Both the position numbers and the translations under genes were made by a program. The notes beneath the pieces were generated by a model. It saw only the letters and a list, made by a program, of their open reading frames with translations. It was not told the origin of the DNA and did no database searches. DNA of 64,000 nt from Candidatus Parcubacteria bacterium. GTDB lineage: Bacteria; Patescibacteria; Paceibacteria; UBA9973; UBA918. The stretch is taken from assembly GCA_021731405.1 (NCBI GenBank), contig JAKFXN010000001.1, positions 62,001 to 126,000 of the forward strand, written 5' to 3'. Below, piece after piece: positions 52,896 to 61,386 of the stretch. The stretch's first letter is position 1. The number at the start of each line of letters is the position of its first letter.

Positions 52896-54108
52896 AATAC
52901 GTATTGCGTTCATAAAATACGGCGGGTTATCAGCGGGCGGGACCGAAAAATTTCTACAAACCATTGCAGCAAATTTAAATCCCGATCGCTATGATGTGAC
53001 GTATTTCTATTGTAATTCCTCTCCTTATAGAGGTGGAAACTTTGTCCACGCCGGAACAGATACCTTTCGTACCGATTACATGGCTGGCCACGGTATAAAA
53101 TTGGTTGAGTTTACAGTTGGCGCCAAGGATATAACCACACCACTTCATGAATGGCGAGATACAAATTTCTGGGAAAAATTTGATGAAGCTGATTTTGATA
53201 TTATCCAGACAGGACGAGCAGGTCATAAAGAGTATCCTTTTAATAAAATTACCCACACGCCAATTGTGGACTCATTACACCTTACTGCCGGCGTAGACAA
53301 CCAACGCAACATTTCAAGAGTAATGCATATTACAAAATGGAGTGCAGATAAATGGGTAAAGGCTGGCGGCGACGAAAAACGTATAGTCATCGTGTCTCAT
53401 CCAATGGAGATCTCCGTATCTGAAGCTACTTCTATGAGAGAGAATTTACATATTTCTCCAAAAGTAACAGTATTTGGTTTTCATCAAAGAGATGCTGATA
53501 GTATTTTTTCACCAATACCACTGCTGGCATATAAAGAAGTTGAAAGTGACGACACTTATTTCTTAATTATGGGCGGAAGCAAACTTTATCGCGAACAGGC
53601 GACACAGTTGGGTATTAAAAATATCTCGTTCGTCAACCATTCAGCAGAACAGAAGCGAATATATTCTTTTCTAAAGACACTTACTGTATACGCTCACGGA
53701 CGAAAAGACGGTGAAGTAAATTCAACCGCCATGGCCGAAGCTATGTACTTTGGTCTTCCAATTGTCAGTCACTACTCGGAGATAAATAATGGACATGTTG
53801 AATGTATTGCGGACGCCGGAGTGGTTGTCGGTTCGATAGAAGCCTACGCAACTGAACTAAGAAAACTTCAAAATGAAAAAACATACTACGAAATGCGAAG
53901 CGAAAATGCCCTTAAACGTTTCGTAGAAAACTACGAGCTGAAGGGTCAAATAAAACGCATCGAAAGTATCTATGAATCAGTTATAACAAACCCTTTTCCC
54001 TACCCAACAAGACGATTCCTATACAGCCTACACTGGACACAAAATATACGTATTTGGCTGAAATGGTTGTACCTAAAAGCCAAGTTTAAACTTAATGGTA
54101 ATATATAG
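52882..54108 (+). CDS. GT4-like (GT-B fold) glycosyltransferase
   Basis: The 408-residue protein has a GT-B start KYGGLSAGGTEKFLQTIAAN and a C-terminal donor-binding region with NSTAMAEAMYFGLPIVSH, similar to the Glu-rich motif of GT4 enzymes. The N-terminal acceptor domain runs to about residue 190. The last 25 residues are basic and aromatic and may touch the membrane. It begins 14 bp before the end of the preceding gene. The donor sugar is unknown. Confidence 0.83.
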   Translation: MATNKIRIAFIKYGGLSAGGTEKFLQTIAANLNPDRYDVTYFYCNSSPYRGGNFVHAGTDTFRTDYMAGHGIKLVEFTVGAKDITTPLHEWRDTNFWEKFDEADFDIIQTGRAGHKEYPFNKITHTPIVDSLHLTAGVDNQRNISRVMHITKWSADKWVKAGGDEKRIVIVSHPMEISVSEATSMRENLHISPKVTVFGFHQRDADSIFSPIPLLAYKEVESDDTYFLIMGGSKLYREQATQLGIKNISFVNHSAEQKRIYSFLKTLTVYAHGRKDGEVNSTAMAEAMYFGLPIVSHYSEINNGHVECIADAGVVVGSIEAYATELRKLQNEKTYYEMRSENALKRFVENYELKGQIKRIESIYESVITNPFPYPTRRFLYSLHWTQNIRIWLKWLYLKAKFKLNGNI

Positions 54109-54121
54109 CCACAGAAAACAT

Positions 54122-54808
54122 ATGAAGCAAATTATCTACAACGTACTAAGAAAAATAAGTGGCTTACTCCAAAGCTCGACTGGTAGCTTTAAAAGGCACC
54201 ATAGTCAATATACAGAAGAGGGTAAATTAGAGACTGAAAGAGCAACTGGACTCAAGCATCTTTTAGACAATTCTATTAACGGGCCAGAGATGCGTACACA
54301 AGATTTACTGCTACAACACCCGCAAATAAAAGTTGCTGTTGATGTCGGAAGCGGAACAGGCTGGAGCAGTGCAGCGTTAGCAAAGATTGTACAAAAGGTT
54401 ATTGCCGTTGAACCTTCGCAAGCAGCTGTCGATATTTCAAAAAATATTTACCCTACCGACACGTATCCAAACATTACTTGGATTCAAGGTTTTGCTGAAG
54501 AAGTGCTTCCAGCACTCAAGCTGCAAACACCAACTCTCTTTCTCACCGGCTGTGTACTCAGCCATATAAGAGACAAGGAGGTTATAAAGATTTGTGAAGC
54601 TATTTCAAAGACTGCTCCACAAGGCTCAGTAATGTCTTTGGCTGAGTGTTTTGGTGACGAAGAGTGGCATCAACTCATGTGGCATGTTCGCACAAAAAAC
54701 TGGTGGCAGAAACAGTTCCCTGAGTGGGAGCTGACCTTCCATGGCCCACAAATAACTGGTGAACGTTACTTTAAAGGTATTTGGGGAGTTAAAAAAGGTA
54801 ATGCTTAA
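54122..54808 (+). CDS. Class I SAM-dependent methyltransferase
   Basis: The start is placed at ATG 54122 (MKQIIYNVLRKISG); the frame extends 27 bp upstream into the preceding gene. The 228-residue product has the SAM-binding motif VAVDVGSGTGWSSAALAKI and the acidic VIAVEPSQAAVDISK. It has no membrane helix. It lies between two GT4 genes and overlaps the second by 8 bp. It probably modifies the glycan; the methyl acceptor is not known. Confidence 0.85.
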   Translation: MKQIIYNVLRKISGLLQSSTGSFKRHHSQYTEEGKLETERATGLKHLLDNSINGPEMRTQDLLLQHPQIKVAVDVGSGTGWSSAALAKIVQKVIAVEPSQAAVDISKNIYPTDTYPNITWIQGFAEEVLPALKLQTPTLFLTGCVLSHIRDKEVIKICEAISKTAPQGSVMSLAECFGDEEWHQLMWHVRTKNWWQKQFPEWELTFHGPQITGERYFKGIWGVKKGNA

Positions 54809-55817
54809 TATCATCTCACGTTCGATAGTTTCTACTCACTCGCGCGGTCCGCGGAAGGTGGTGGCGAATTTGCTTAAAGGGCTTGATGAGCTTGGTTATC
54901 CGTATGTTGTGAATGCTGCACTTGATACCACTAATACCCTTTGGATTCATGATGATAAAGACGCTCTAGAAAAAGCACTTGCGTTACCTGGCACTCGAGC
55001 GATTATCGCTGGGCCAAATATCTATACTCTTCCAAGTGAAGTGCCTAGAACCTCTCTAGAAAAGAATACTCTTTTCATACAACCTGCGGGATGGGTGCAA
55101 GATTTTTGGAATACCTTTAGTTTAGAAAAAATAAATACAGTGGTGTGGCCAGTTGGTATTGATACAAAAACCTTTTCACCAGACCCTCAGATTAAAAAAG
55201 ATCTAGTGCTTGTCTATAACAAACAAAGGTCTGACGCTGATGTTGAGAAAGTGTGTGCCGCTCTTGAGGAACACGGTCAACAATATGCAGTACTTACCTA
55301 CGGAACATATAGTGAAGCAGAATACCAAAAACTCCTCCTCCGAGCCAAAGCCCTGATATGGGTCGGACGTTCTGAAAGCCAAGGAGTAGGCCTCCTTGAA
55401 GCACTGTCCATGAATGTACCGATATTGGTGTGGGACGTCTCTAAGTTCGGTGATTTTGTCGGAGCTTCTGAGTCAGGCTTCACAACTGAGCAACTAGCCT
55501 TTGCTCCTGTCACCGCTGCACCGTACTTTGATGAACGCTGCGGCTTACGCTTCCTATCTCCAGAAAAATTGGAATCAACCCTCGAACTGTTTTTAGCTTC
55601 ACTTTCTATCTATAACCCTAGGCGATATGTCGAAGAAGAATTATCTCTCGCCAAACAAGCAACAGCCTTTCTTACTATTTTTAAAACGCACCTCGCGACT
55701 ACTGACACAGAACTTAAAAACACCCTGCTTCGCTCTAGCAAAAAGTGGAAAAATGGCACTTTGTACTTTAAATACCGTACCCTCCTAAAAGATGCAGTGC
55801 GCCAGATAATACGTTAA
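54801..55817 (+). CDS. GT4-like (GT-B fold) glycosyltransferase
   Basis: The start is placed at ATG 54801 (MLNIISRSIVSTHSRGPRKV), 8 bp inside the preceding gene; the longer frame to 54759 is less natural. The 338-residue product has RGPRKVVANLLKGLDELGY near its start and WVGRSESQGVGLLEALSMNV as the donor-binding motif of GT4 enzymes (E-x7-E-like). It fits the glycan-assembly cluster. The 3' end is 10 bp before the FkbM gene. Confidence 0.84.
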   Translation: MLNIISRSIVSTHSRGPRKVVANLLKGLDELGYPYVVNAALDTTNTLWIHDDKDALEKALALPGTRAIIAGPNIYTLPSEVPRTSLEKNTLFIQPAGWVQDFWNTFSLEKINTVVWPVGIDTKTFSPDPQIKKDLVLVYNKQRSDADVEKVCAALEEHGQQYAVLTYGTYSEAEYQKLLLRAKALIWVGRSESQGVGLLEALSMNVPILVWDVSKFGDFVGASESGFTTEQLAFAPVTAAPYFDERCGLRFLSPEKLESTLELFLASLSIYNPRRYVEEELSLAKQATAFLTIFKTHLATTDTELKNTLLRSSKKWKNGTLYFKYRTLLKDAVRQIIR

Positions 55818-55827
55818 GATAGGCCGT

Positions 55828-56727
55828 ATGCTTCGTACTGATATTGTAAATCAAATAACTGCCCGCGCAGCAGATGAGGGGCTTACTATTCTTCGTTCTG
55901 CTCGCTTCAAGAAGTATCCACTTAAAGCCGCTGCTTTTTACGCCCAAGTTGCGCGTAATCGCTACACGCCGTTTCTGTCTCCAATCAGAGCAAAGACACT
56001 TTGGGGTCATGAGCTAACTGCATATGAGACGTCTGCTATTGGCTCAGTTTATTTTCTTGGGTTTTACGATAGTGACGTTACCTTGTTTCTTTTAAAAAAT
56101 TTCAAAGAGTCTGGTGATTTACTCGATATCGGTAGCAACATTGGTTACTACACGAGCCTATTCACACAAATTGCTGCACCTGATGCAAAAATAGTAGCCT
56201 TTGAACCAACCCCCAGTACTTTTTCTGTACTACAAAAAAATGTAGACACACTACCCCAAGTAGTGACACAACAGATAGCGCTGTCTGATAAAGCTGGTAC
56301 GGTACTGTTTTTTGATTATGGACACCGACATGGTGTATTTAACTCTACTCAAGCTCAGCCCCTCGCTTTCCTTAAAGATAAAGGTCAGCAAATTGAAGTA
56401 GAGACCGATACGCTAGATGCATGGTGCCAGAAAACCAACACCAAGCCAAGTCTACTCAAACTCGATACCGAAGGCACAGAAGCGGGTATCTTACGAGAAG
56501 GAAAACAAACCTTGAGTTCCTGTGCGCCGATCATATTACTTGAGGTTGGTGGAGGTGAAGCATGGGCGCAAAACACTAAAGAGTGTCTTGATATCTTAAC
56601 TGCATACCACTACCGCTTTTTTGAACTCGCTGCAGACGGGACTCTTGTTCCCCACACTCGCCAAGAGACATACTCATACCAAAACCTAGTCTGTATTCCT
56701 GAATCTAAACTCGCCTCCTATGTATAA
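55828..56727 (+). CDS. FkbM-family methyltransferase
   Basis: The 299-residue protein has the FkbM SAM motif DLLDIGSNIGYYTSLFTQIA, the acidic IVAFEPTPSTFSVLQKNV and the late LLKLDTEGTEAGILREG, where the family has KxDvEGxE. These enzymes O-methylate sugars and polyketides. It overlaps the following DUF268 gene by 8 bp. The fold and family are clear; the substrate is not. Confidence 0.92.
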   Translation: MLRTDIVNQITARAADEGLTILRSARFKKYPLKAAAFYAQVARNRYTPFLSPIRAKTLWGHELTAYETSAIGSVYFLGFYDSDVTLFLLKNFKESGDLLDIGSNIGYYTSLFTQIAAPDAKIVAFEPTPSTFSVLQKNVDTLPQVVTQQIALSDKAGTVLFFDYGHRHGVFNSTQAQPLAFLKDKGQQIEVETDTLDAWCQKTNTKPSLLKLDTEGTEAGILREGKQTLSSCAPIILLEVGGGEAWAQNTKECLDILTAYHYRFFELAADGTLVPHTRQETYSYQNLVCIPESKLASYV

Positions 56728-57460
56728 GCTCGCCAAAAAAATCTACAAACTAGGAAAGAATATTGTCCTCAGTCCCTTTATTATTTCTGACTATCAAGAT
56801 TACAAACGTCTCGATACGCAGCCGCGCTTTCACTTAGCACCAAGTGATTTTTATCCGCAAATTTTTGATAAGACCCTCACCACTGGTTTTGACCGACACT
56901 ACGTCTACCACACCGCTTGGGCAGCACGGAAAGTACGCGAAATTAATCCCGAGAAGCATGTAGATATTGCTTCGAGCCTCTATTTTCCAGGAATAGTTTC
57001 AGCCTTTGTGCCCGTAGATTTTTATGATTACCGTCCTGCCCCACTACACTTAAGTGGACTCACCACCAAACACGCCGACCTCACCAACTTGCATTTTGAG
57101 TCAAACTCAATTCCTTCTCTTTCCTGCCTCCACACCATCGAACACATTGGTCTTGGCCGTTACGGCGACCCGATAGACCCCGAAGGAGACATTAAGGCCT
57201 GCAAAGAACTCTCGCGTGTACTCGCGCCAGACGGTTCACTTCTATTTGTCACTCCAGTTGGTCAAGAGGCCATCATTCAATTTAACGCGCACCGTATTTA
57301 TACCTATGAGCTTGTACTTAAACTGTTCCCGGACTTGGAGCTAAAAGAGTTTTCATACGTTCCAGAGTTTGGTACTGACGGTGTTCATGAAAACGCCAAT
57401 CCCGAAGAACTCAAGAACGAAACATACGCCTGTGGCTGCTTTGTGTTTACTAAAAAATAA
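56720..57460 (+). CDS. DUF268 family protein
   Basis: The 246-residue protein contains the DUF268 signature LHTIEHIGLGRYGDPIDPEG and then ACKELSRVLAPDGSLLFVTP, followed by FNAHRIYTYE. The second stretch resembles the late motif of class I methyltransferases, so the protein is probably methyltransferase-related. DUF268 genes often sit in surface polysaccharide loci. Its exact reaction is unknown. It overlaps the FkbM gene by 8 bp and precedes the GT11 gene by 6 bp. Confidence 0.85.
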   Translation: MYKLAKKIYKLGKNIVLSPFIISDYQDYKRLDTQPRFHLAPSDFYPQIFDKTLTTGFDRHYVYHTAWAARKVREINPEKHVDIASSLYFPGIVSAFVPVDFYDYRPAPLHLSGLTTKHADLTNLHFESNSIPSLSCLHTIEHIGLGRYGDPIDPEGDIKACKELSRVLAPDGSLLFVTPVGQEAIIQFNAHRIYTYELVLKLFPDLELKEFSYVPEFGTDGVHENANPEELKNETYACGCFVFTKK

Positions 57461-57466
57461 ATACCT

Positions 57467-58336
57467 ATGATTATCGTCAATCTCAAAGGTGGGCTCGGTA
57501 ATCAAATGTTTCAGTACGCTCTTGGTCGTGCACTTACCCTCAAGAATAAAGATTTCTTAAAGCTCGACATCCAAAGCCTCTCTAAAGCAAAGAAGCTCGG
57601 TAACATCTTCCGACCATTTGATTTGGAAGCGTTTGCAATTTATAAAGATATTGCTACCCCTGCTGAATCAGCGAGTCTGCGCTACCCGTATGGTTTTTTT
57701 TCAAAGATACTAGGAGCGCTCAACAGAAAGATATGTCGACCAAATACTGTTGCGTTTAATAAAAAAGTTTTTACCCTGACTGGAAATCAGTATCTTGATG
57801 GTTATTGGCAAAGTCCGTTATATTTCAACAGCATCAGAGAAACACTCCTCTCTGACTTCACACTGCGCGACAGCTTATCAGAGTCAGGCCAGGCATTGCT
57901 GGCAAAAATAAAATCTACTACCTCCGTTTCTCTCCACGTTCGTCGTGGTGATTACGCTATGAACCCTCGCGTCCTGCGCGAAAATGGTGTCTGCTCAGTT
58001 GGCTATTACGAAAAAGCGGTGAGGGAGATTGAAAAGACTCACAAAGACGTCACGTACTATGTATTTTCGGATGATATCAATTGGGTAAAAAGTAATATTC
58101 TGTTACCAGATAAGACGGTAGTTTTTGTGGAAGACGTAACTTTGACTACACCTCAAGAGTTGTATTTGATGAGTCAGTGCAGACACAATATCATCGCCAA
58201 CAGCAGCTTTAGCTGGTGGGCAGCGTGGCTCAACCAACATGAAGACAAGGTCGTTATTGCCCCTACCCCGTGGTTTAATACCATCATCTACGACAAAAAT
58301 CTTATTCCAGAATCATGGATACAACTACCAAAATAA
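57467..58336 (+). CDS. Alpha-1,2-fucosyltransferase (GT11)
   Basis: The 289-residue protein has the GT11 N-terminus VNLKGGLGNQMFQYALGRAL, the nucleotide-binding motif SLHVRRGDYAM, and the late IIANSSFSWWAAWLN. HxRRGDY and the SSFSWWAAWL motif are diagnostic. It transfers L-fucose from GDP-L-fucose, probably in alpha-1,2 linkage, onto the surface glycan. The donor can come from the gmd/fcl pair in the same window. It overlaps the following GT2 by 22 bp. Confidence 0.95.
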   Translation: MIIVNLKGGLGNQMFQYALGRALTLKNKDFLKLDIQSLSKAKKLGNIFRPFDLEAFAIYKDIATPAESASLRYPYGFFSKILGALNRKICRPNTVAFNKKVFTLTGNQYLDGYWQSPLYFNSIRETLLSDFTLRDSLSESGQALLAKIKSTTSVSLHVRRGDYAMNPRVLRENGVCSVGYYEKAVREIEKTHKDVTYYVFSDDINWVKSNILLPDKTVVFVEDVTLTTPQELYLMSQCRHNIIANSSFSWWAAWLNQHEDKVVIAPTPWFNTIIYDKNLIPESWIQLPK

Positions 58337-59097
58337 TAGCTAGTCCGCTGGTTTCAATCCTGATGCTCACCTACAATCGAGCACACTTTTTGCCTGAAGC
58401 GATAAAAAGTGTCCTGACGCAAACCTACCAAAACTGGCAACTGGTAGTGATTGATGACGGCTCTACTGATACTACAGAAGAACTAATGATGAGCTATCAT
58501 GATCCACGTATTTTATATATAAGGCATGAAAACAACGCAGGGCTTTTTGTCCGACGCGCCGAATCACTCAGTTACGCCGTCGGCACATACACCGCTGTTT
58601 TAGATAGTGACGACTACTGGACTCAAAACACAAAGTTAGAGGAGCAAGTCACCTTTTTGGAAACCCACACCGATCATGCGGTAGTCGGCACAAACGCACA
58701 TATCGTGACGGAGACTGGGAGCATGACTGATGAGACACATTACGCGAATCACGACGAAGCCATCAGAAAGAAAATCCTCATTCGAAATCAGTTTATTCAT
58801 TCAAGTATTTTGATGCGCACTGCTGTTCTTAAACAGACAAATGGGTATCAGTCGACCTTGGCTGAAGACCTAGAGCTTATTCTCCAGCTTGGAACACTAG
58901 GAAAAATGGCTAATCTTGAAGGAGTCTATTCTGCTCATCGTGTCCACACCAAAAGTGAAAATGACCACGGTAGCAAGATGGCTTCCGCAGTTGATACAAT
59001 CATCACCCTTCATAAAAAAGAGTATGCAGGATATTGGCTGGGAAAAGGTATGAGCTACCTCCGACGTACTCGTGCAGTAATCAAAAAGTTACTTTAA
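58315..59097 (+). CDS. GT2-family glycosyltransferase
   Basis: The 260-residue protein has all GT-A hallmarks: VSILMLTYNRAHFLPEAIKS, LVVIDDGSTDTTEEL and the DxD in AVLDSDDYWTQNTKLEEQV. It also has a late AEDLELILQLGTLGKM acceptor region. It is the last gene of the plus-strand run. Its stop codon shares a 4-bp TTAA overlap with the convergent sulfotransferase-like gene, with no terminator between them. The start overlaps the GT11 gene by 22 bp. Confidence 0.92.
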   Translation: MDTTTKIIASPLVSILMLTYNRAHFLPEAIKSVLTQTYQNWQLVVIDDGSTDTTEELMMSYHDPRILYIRHENNAGLFVRRAESLSYAVGTYTAVLDSDDYWTQNTKLEEQVTFLETHTDHAVVGTNAHIVTETGSMTDETHYANHDEAIRKKILIRNQFIHSSILMRTAVLKQTNGYQSTLAEDLELILQLGTLGKMANLEGVYSAHRVHTKSENDHGSKMASAVDTIITLHKKEYAGYWLGKGMSYLRRTRAVIKKLL

Positions 59098-59966
59098 TTT
59101 GTTTCTGTTTTGTCTTCTTCAAATCCCCACTCAACACTGAGGTTGCGATGGAGAAGGTTGGAAAGTATAGCCACGTCACGTCTGTAATACTCCTTAAGAA
59201 AAGCTTCGAGCTCTGGTGAGAGCGGGAGCTGCCTTGCTACCATCGAAGCGGTCTCGATTGGAATGTCGGGTGGAAAGAGACGACTGTGAATGGCACCAAA
59301 GAAGCCTTTGATGGCTTTTTTTATTGCTCGGTAGGTTCTTTTGATAATACCCGGACGCCGTACTGTTTCGCCTTCTTCTGGCGGAATGAGATGCTGTAGT
59401 ACCGGAGGGATAAATTTTTTATCGACACCTATATGGTCGTAGGCCTGTGCAATCACAGAAAGAGTGTTGTCGCGAACATCAGAAGCAGTCACTACAAATA
59501 AATCAATCGGGGCATAAAAACTAAAGTACTCCGAGAGTTGCTTTCCGTACCTTGCACTCATGAGTACTTCTGGGCTTTGTTTTAAAAACTGAGCGAGAGA
59601 TACTTTGTTACTAATCGTATTGGCACGTCTGGCTTCCACATACGCTACCCGTACACTCACAAGCGGGTTTTCAATCACCGCAAGCAGCTTTGCGCTTGGG
59701 TAGGTTTTAGCAATAAGGTTGAGGGCAGAAACACTCCTAAGATAACTAAACCCAAGCTCTCCGTACACCATGCCAGGAAGACACTTACCCAGCTGCTTTT
59801 CGTACCAATCAATTCCTTGGGCGTAGACTTTTGTATCAGAAAAAAACCGAGTGTCTTCCTCCATGGCGCAAATTGCCGGATGCAACCTCAAATAAGAATA
59901 CAAAAGTGGGGCCGCACTTTCTGCGCCGATTCCAACAAATGAGATGAGTTTTCTTTGTGCTCGCAT
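59094..59966 (-). CDS. Sulfotransferase-like protein, PAPS-binding loop degenerate
   Basis: The start is placed at ATG 59966 (MRAQRKLISFVGIGAESAAP), 10 bp after the upstream stop; the longer frame would overlap it. The 290-residue protein has a sulfotransferase-like layout: an N-terminal loop followed by LLYSYLRLHPAICAMEEDTR, and a later ENPLVSVRVAYVEARR that resembles the RNPxxRxxSxY motif. The usual KxGTT/KAGTT loop that binds PAPS is replaced by GIGAESAAP, without Lys. Sulfotransfer may therefore be lost or altered. It is cotranscribed with the GT4 gene upstream. Confidence 0.65.
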   Translation of the reverse strand: MRAQRKLISFVGIGAESAAPLLYSYLRLHPAICAMEEDTRFFSDTKVYAQGIDWYEKQLGKCLPGMVYGELGFSYLRSVSALNLIAKTYPSAKLLAVIENPLVSVRVAYVEARRANTISNKVSLAQFLKQSPEVLMSARYGKQLSEYFSFYAPIDLFVVTASDVRDNTLSVIAQAYDHIGVDKKFIPPVLQHLIPPEEGETVRRPGIIKRTYRAIKKAIKGFFGAIHSRLFPPDIPIETASMVARQLPLSPELEAFLKEYYRRDVAILSNLLHRNLSVEWGFEEDKTETN

Positions 59967-59976
59967 ACGTATTGTA

Positions 59977-61323
59977 TTATACCGACTCGTCCATGTTTTC
60001 CTCATCTTCATTCAGACCCAAGAATAGTACTTCTTCAATACTCTCTCGGTAGGCGGCTTTATACGCGGTTGGATCCTCATGGAACTTACTGCGAATCATT
60101 TCTTGTGCTGCTTCTACCATATGCTTTCTAAGGAGTACGTCATTCATAAGAATGTTGAGTTTGAGACTGAAGGCATCTACATCATTTGCCTCACACAAGT
60201 GAGCTGATTCACCATCCACAAAAATATCTTCTCTAGTGGGAGTTTTTGCCAACACCATTGGGATACCAGCTGCCGCACCGCGCAACGCTACTTCCTCACT
60301 TTCAGGAGTGGTGTCAGGAACAATCAGTACGTTTGCAGACTTCAAATATGGGATATCATCTTTGATATCAGTTTCAAAAACAACTTGTTCTTTGATACCA
60401 AGAATCTTAGCGCGTTCTTCAAACTCTTTTCGAGCAGCACCATCACCAAGTACAATCAGTCCGATGTGGGGGTTTTGTAAACCAAAACGGGCGGCGTCTA
60501 TAGCGCGCACCAAAGCGCTATCGTGACCAAGCTTTCCGATATAAAGCATGATAAACACAAAGGGTTTATATTTTGTCTTAAGGTCAAGTGTAGCCGGGAC
60601 TGAAATGAGTGATTCATAATTATTGAAGCGCGGCAAAATGTCAGTGTCTTTTACTTTAAAACGCTTGGTGATGAGCTCAAAAAGATTGCGCGTACTGGTG
60701 CGTACACTGAGTACTCTTGAAACGGTAAACTTCGGCAAGTAACGGCGCCAGCGATTGTGGCGATTCTTGTCTAAAAACTCTGCTTTGGTGTAATCCTCAA
60801 GGACGTGTACCTGTACTGGCCGAGCGTATTTTTTACCGAGATGAATCGCCAAAAGGGCGCTCTCAAACGGGTCACGTGCCACAATAATATCTGGCCTAAA
60901 ACCATCTGCAAAAACCAACTGCTCTTTTACCAATTTGTTTCCTTGTACCGGCGTCCACCACCAATTTTTGTCACTCGCTGTATAGAGCCACATGTTTTTG
61001 GCGAGACGAAGGACCGGGTTTTTTGGTTCTATTCCCTGCCGCAAAATAAGAATATGCACTTCATCAAAAAGGTCTGCGAGGTTGATATACCCATCAAGTG
61101 ATTGCTGGGTAGGATTGAGTAGCGATTCATCCTGTGAAATAAAAAGTACCCGCGTAATATCGCGATTTGATTTTACTTGATAGACAGCCTCTTCATTGAG
61201 CGCTTCCTCAACAGAAAGATATCGTGTGTCATCTTTAGCGCGTGATTCTTTTTGAAGCACGTACTCTAAGCTTGAACGCTCGTATTCAGAAGCATCTACT
61301 TGAGAAAGATCTTTGCGGGCCAT
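59977..61323 (-). CDS. GT4-family glycosyltransferase with N-terminal extension
   Basis: The 448-residue protein has a charged N-terminal extension (about 1-55) before the GT-B fold. The first domain begins ITRVLFISQDESLLNPTQQS and the donor domain has FIMLYIGKLGHDSALVRAID, GLIVLGDGAARKEFEERAKI and ESEEVALRGAAAGIPMVLA. The last of these matches the GT4 Glu motif. It starts 9 nt after a TATACT box and heads a two-gene minus-strand unit with the sulfotransferase-like gene. The acceptor is unknown. Confidence 0.88.
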   Translation of the reverse strand: MARKDLSQVDASEYERSSLEYVLQKESRAKDDTRYLSVEEALNEEAVYQVKSNRDITRVLFISQDESLLNPTQQSLDGYINLADLFDEVHILILRQGIEPKNPVLRLAKNMWLYTASDKNWWWTPVQGNKLVKEQLVFADGFRPDIIVARDPFESALLAIHLGKKYARPVQVHVLEDYTKAEFLDKNRHNRWRRYLPKFTVSRVLSVRTSTRNLFELITKRFKVKDTDILPRFNNYESLISVPATLDLKTKYKPFVFIMLYIGKLGHDSALVRAIDAARFGLQNPHIGLIVLGDGAARKEFEERAKILGIKEQVVFETDIKDDIPYLKSANVLIVPDTTPESEEVALRGAAAGIPMVLAKTPTREDIFVDGESAHLCEANDVDAFSLKLNILMNDVLLRKHMVEAAQEMIRSKFHEDPTAYKAAYRESIEEVLFLGLNEDEENMDESV

Positions 61324-61332
61324 ATCGTTATA

Positions 61333-61338
61333 AGTATA
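61333..61338 (-). promoter_or_regulatory. -10 box of the GT4/sulfotransferase-like operon
   Basis: The minus strand reads TATACT exactly 9 nt before the ATG at 61323. No good -35 box was found. The spacing repeats that of secA. Confidence 0.5.
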
Positions 61339-61386
61339 CCGCGGCGAGTGAAGAAAGAGCCTTGTCTATCCAGAGAGTCCCTGTGT

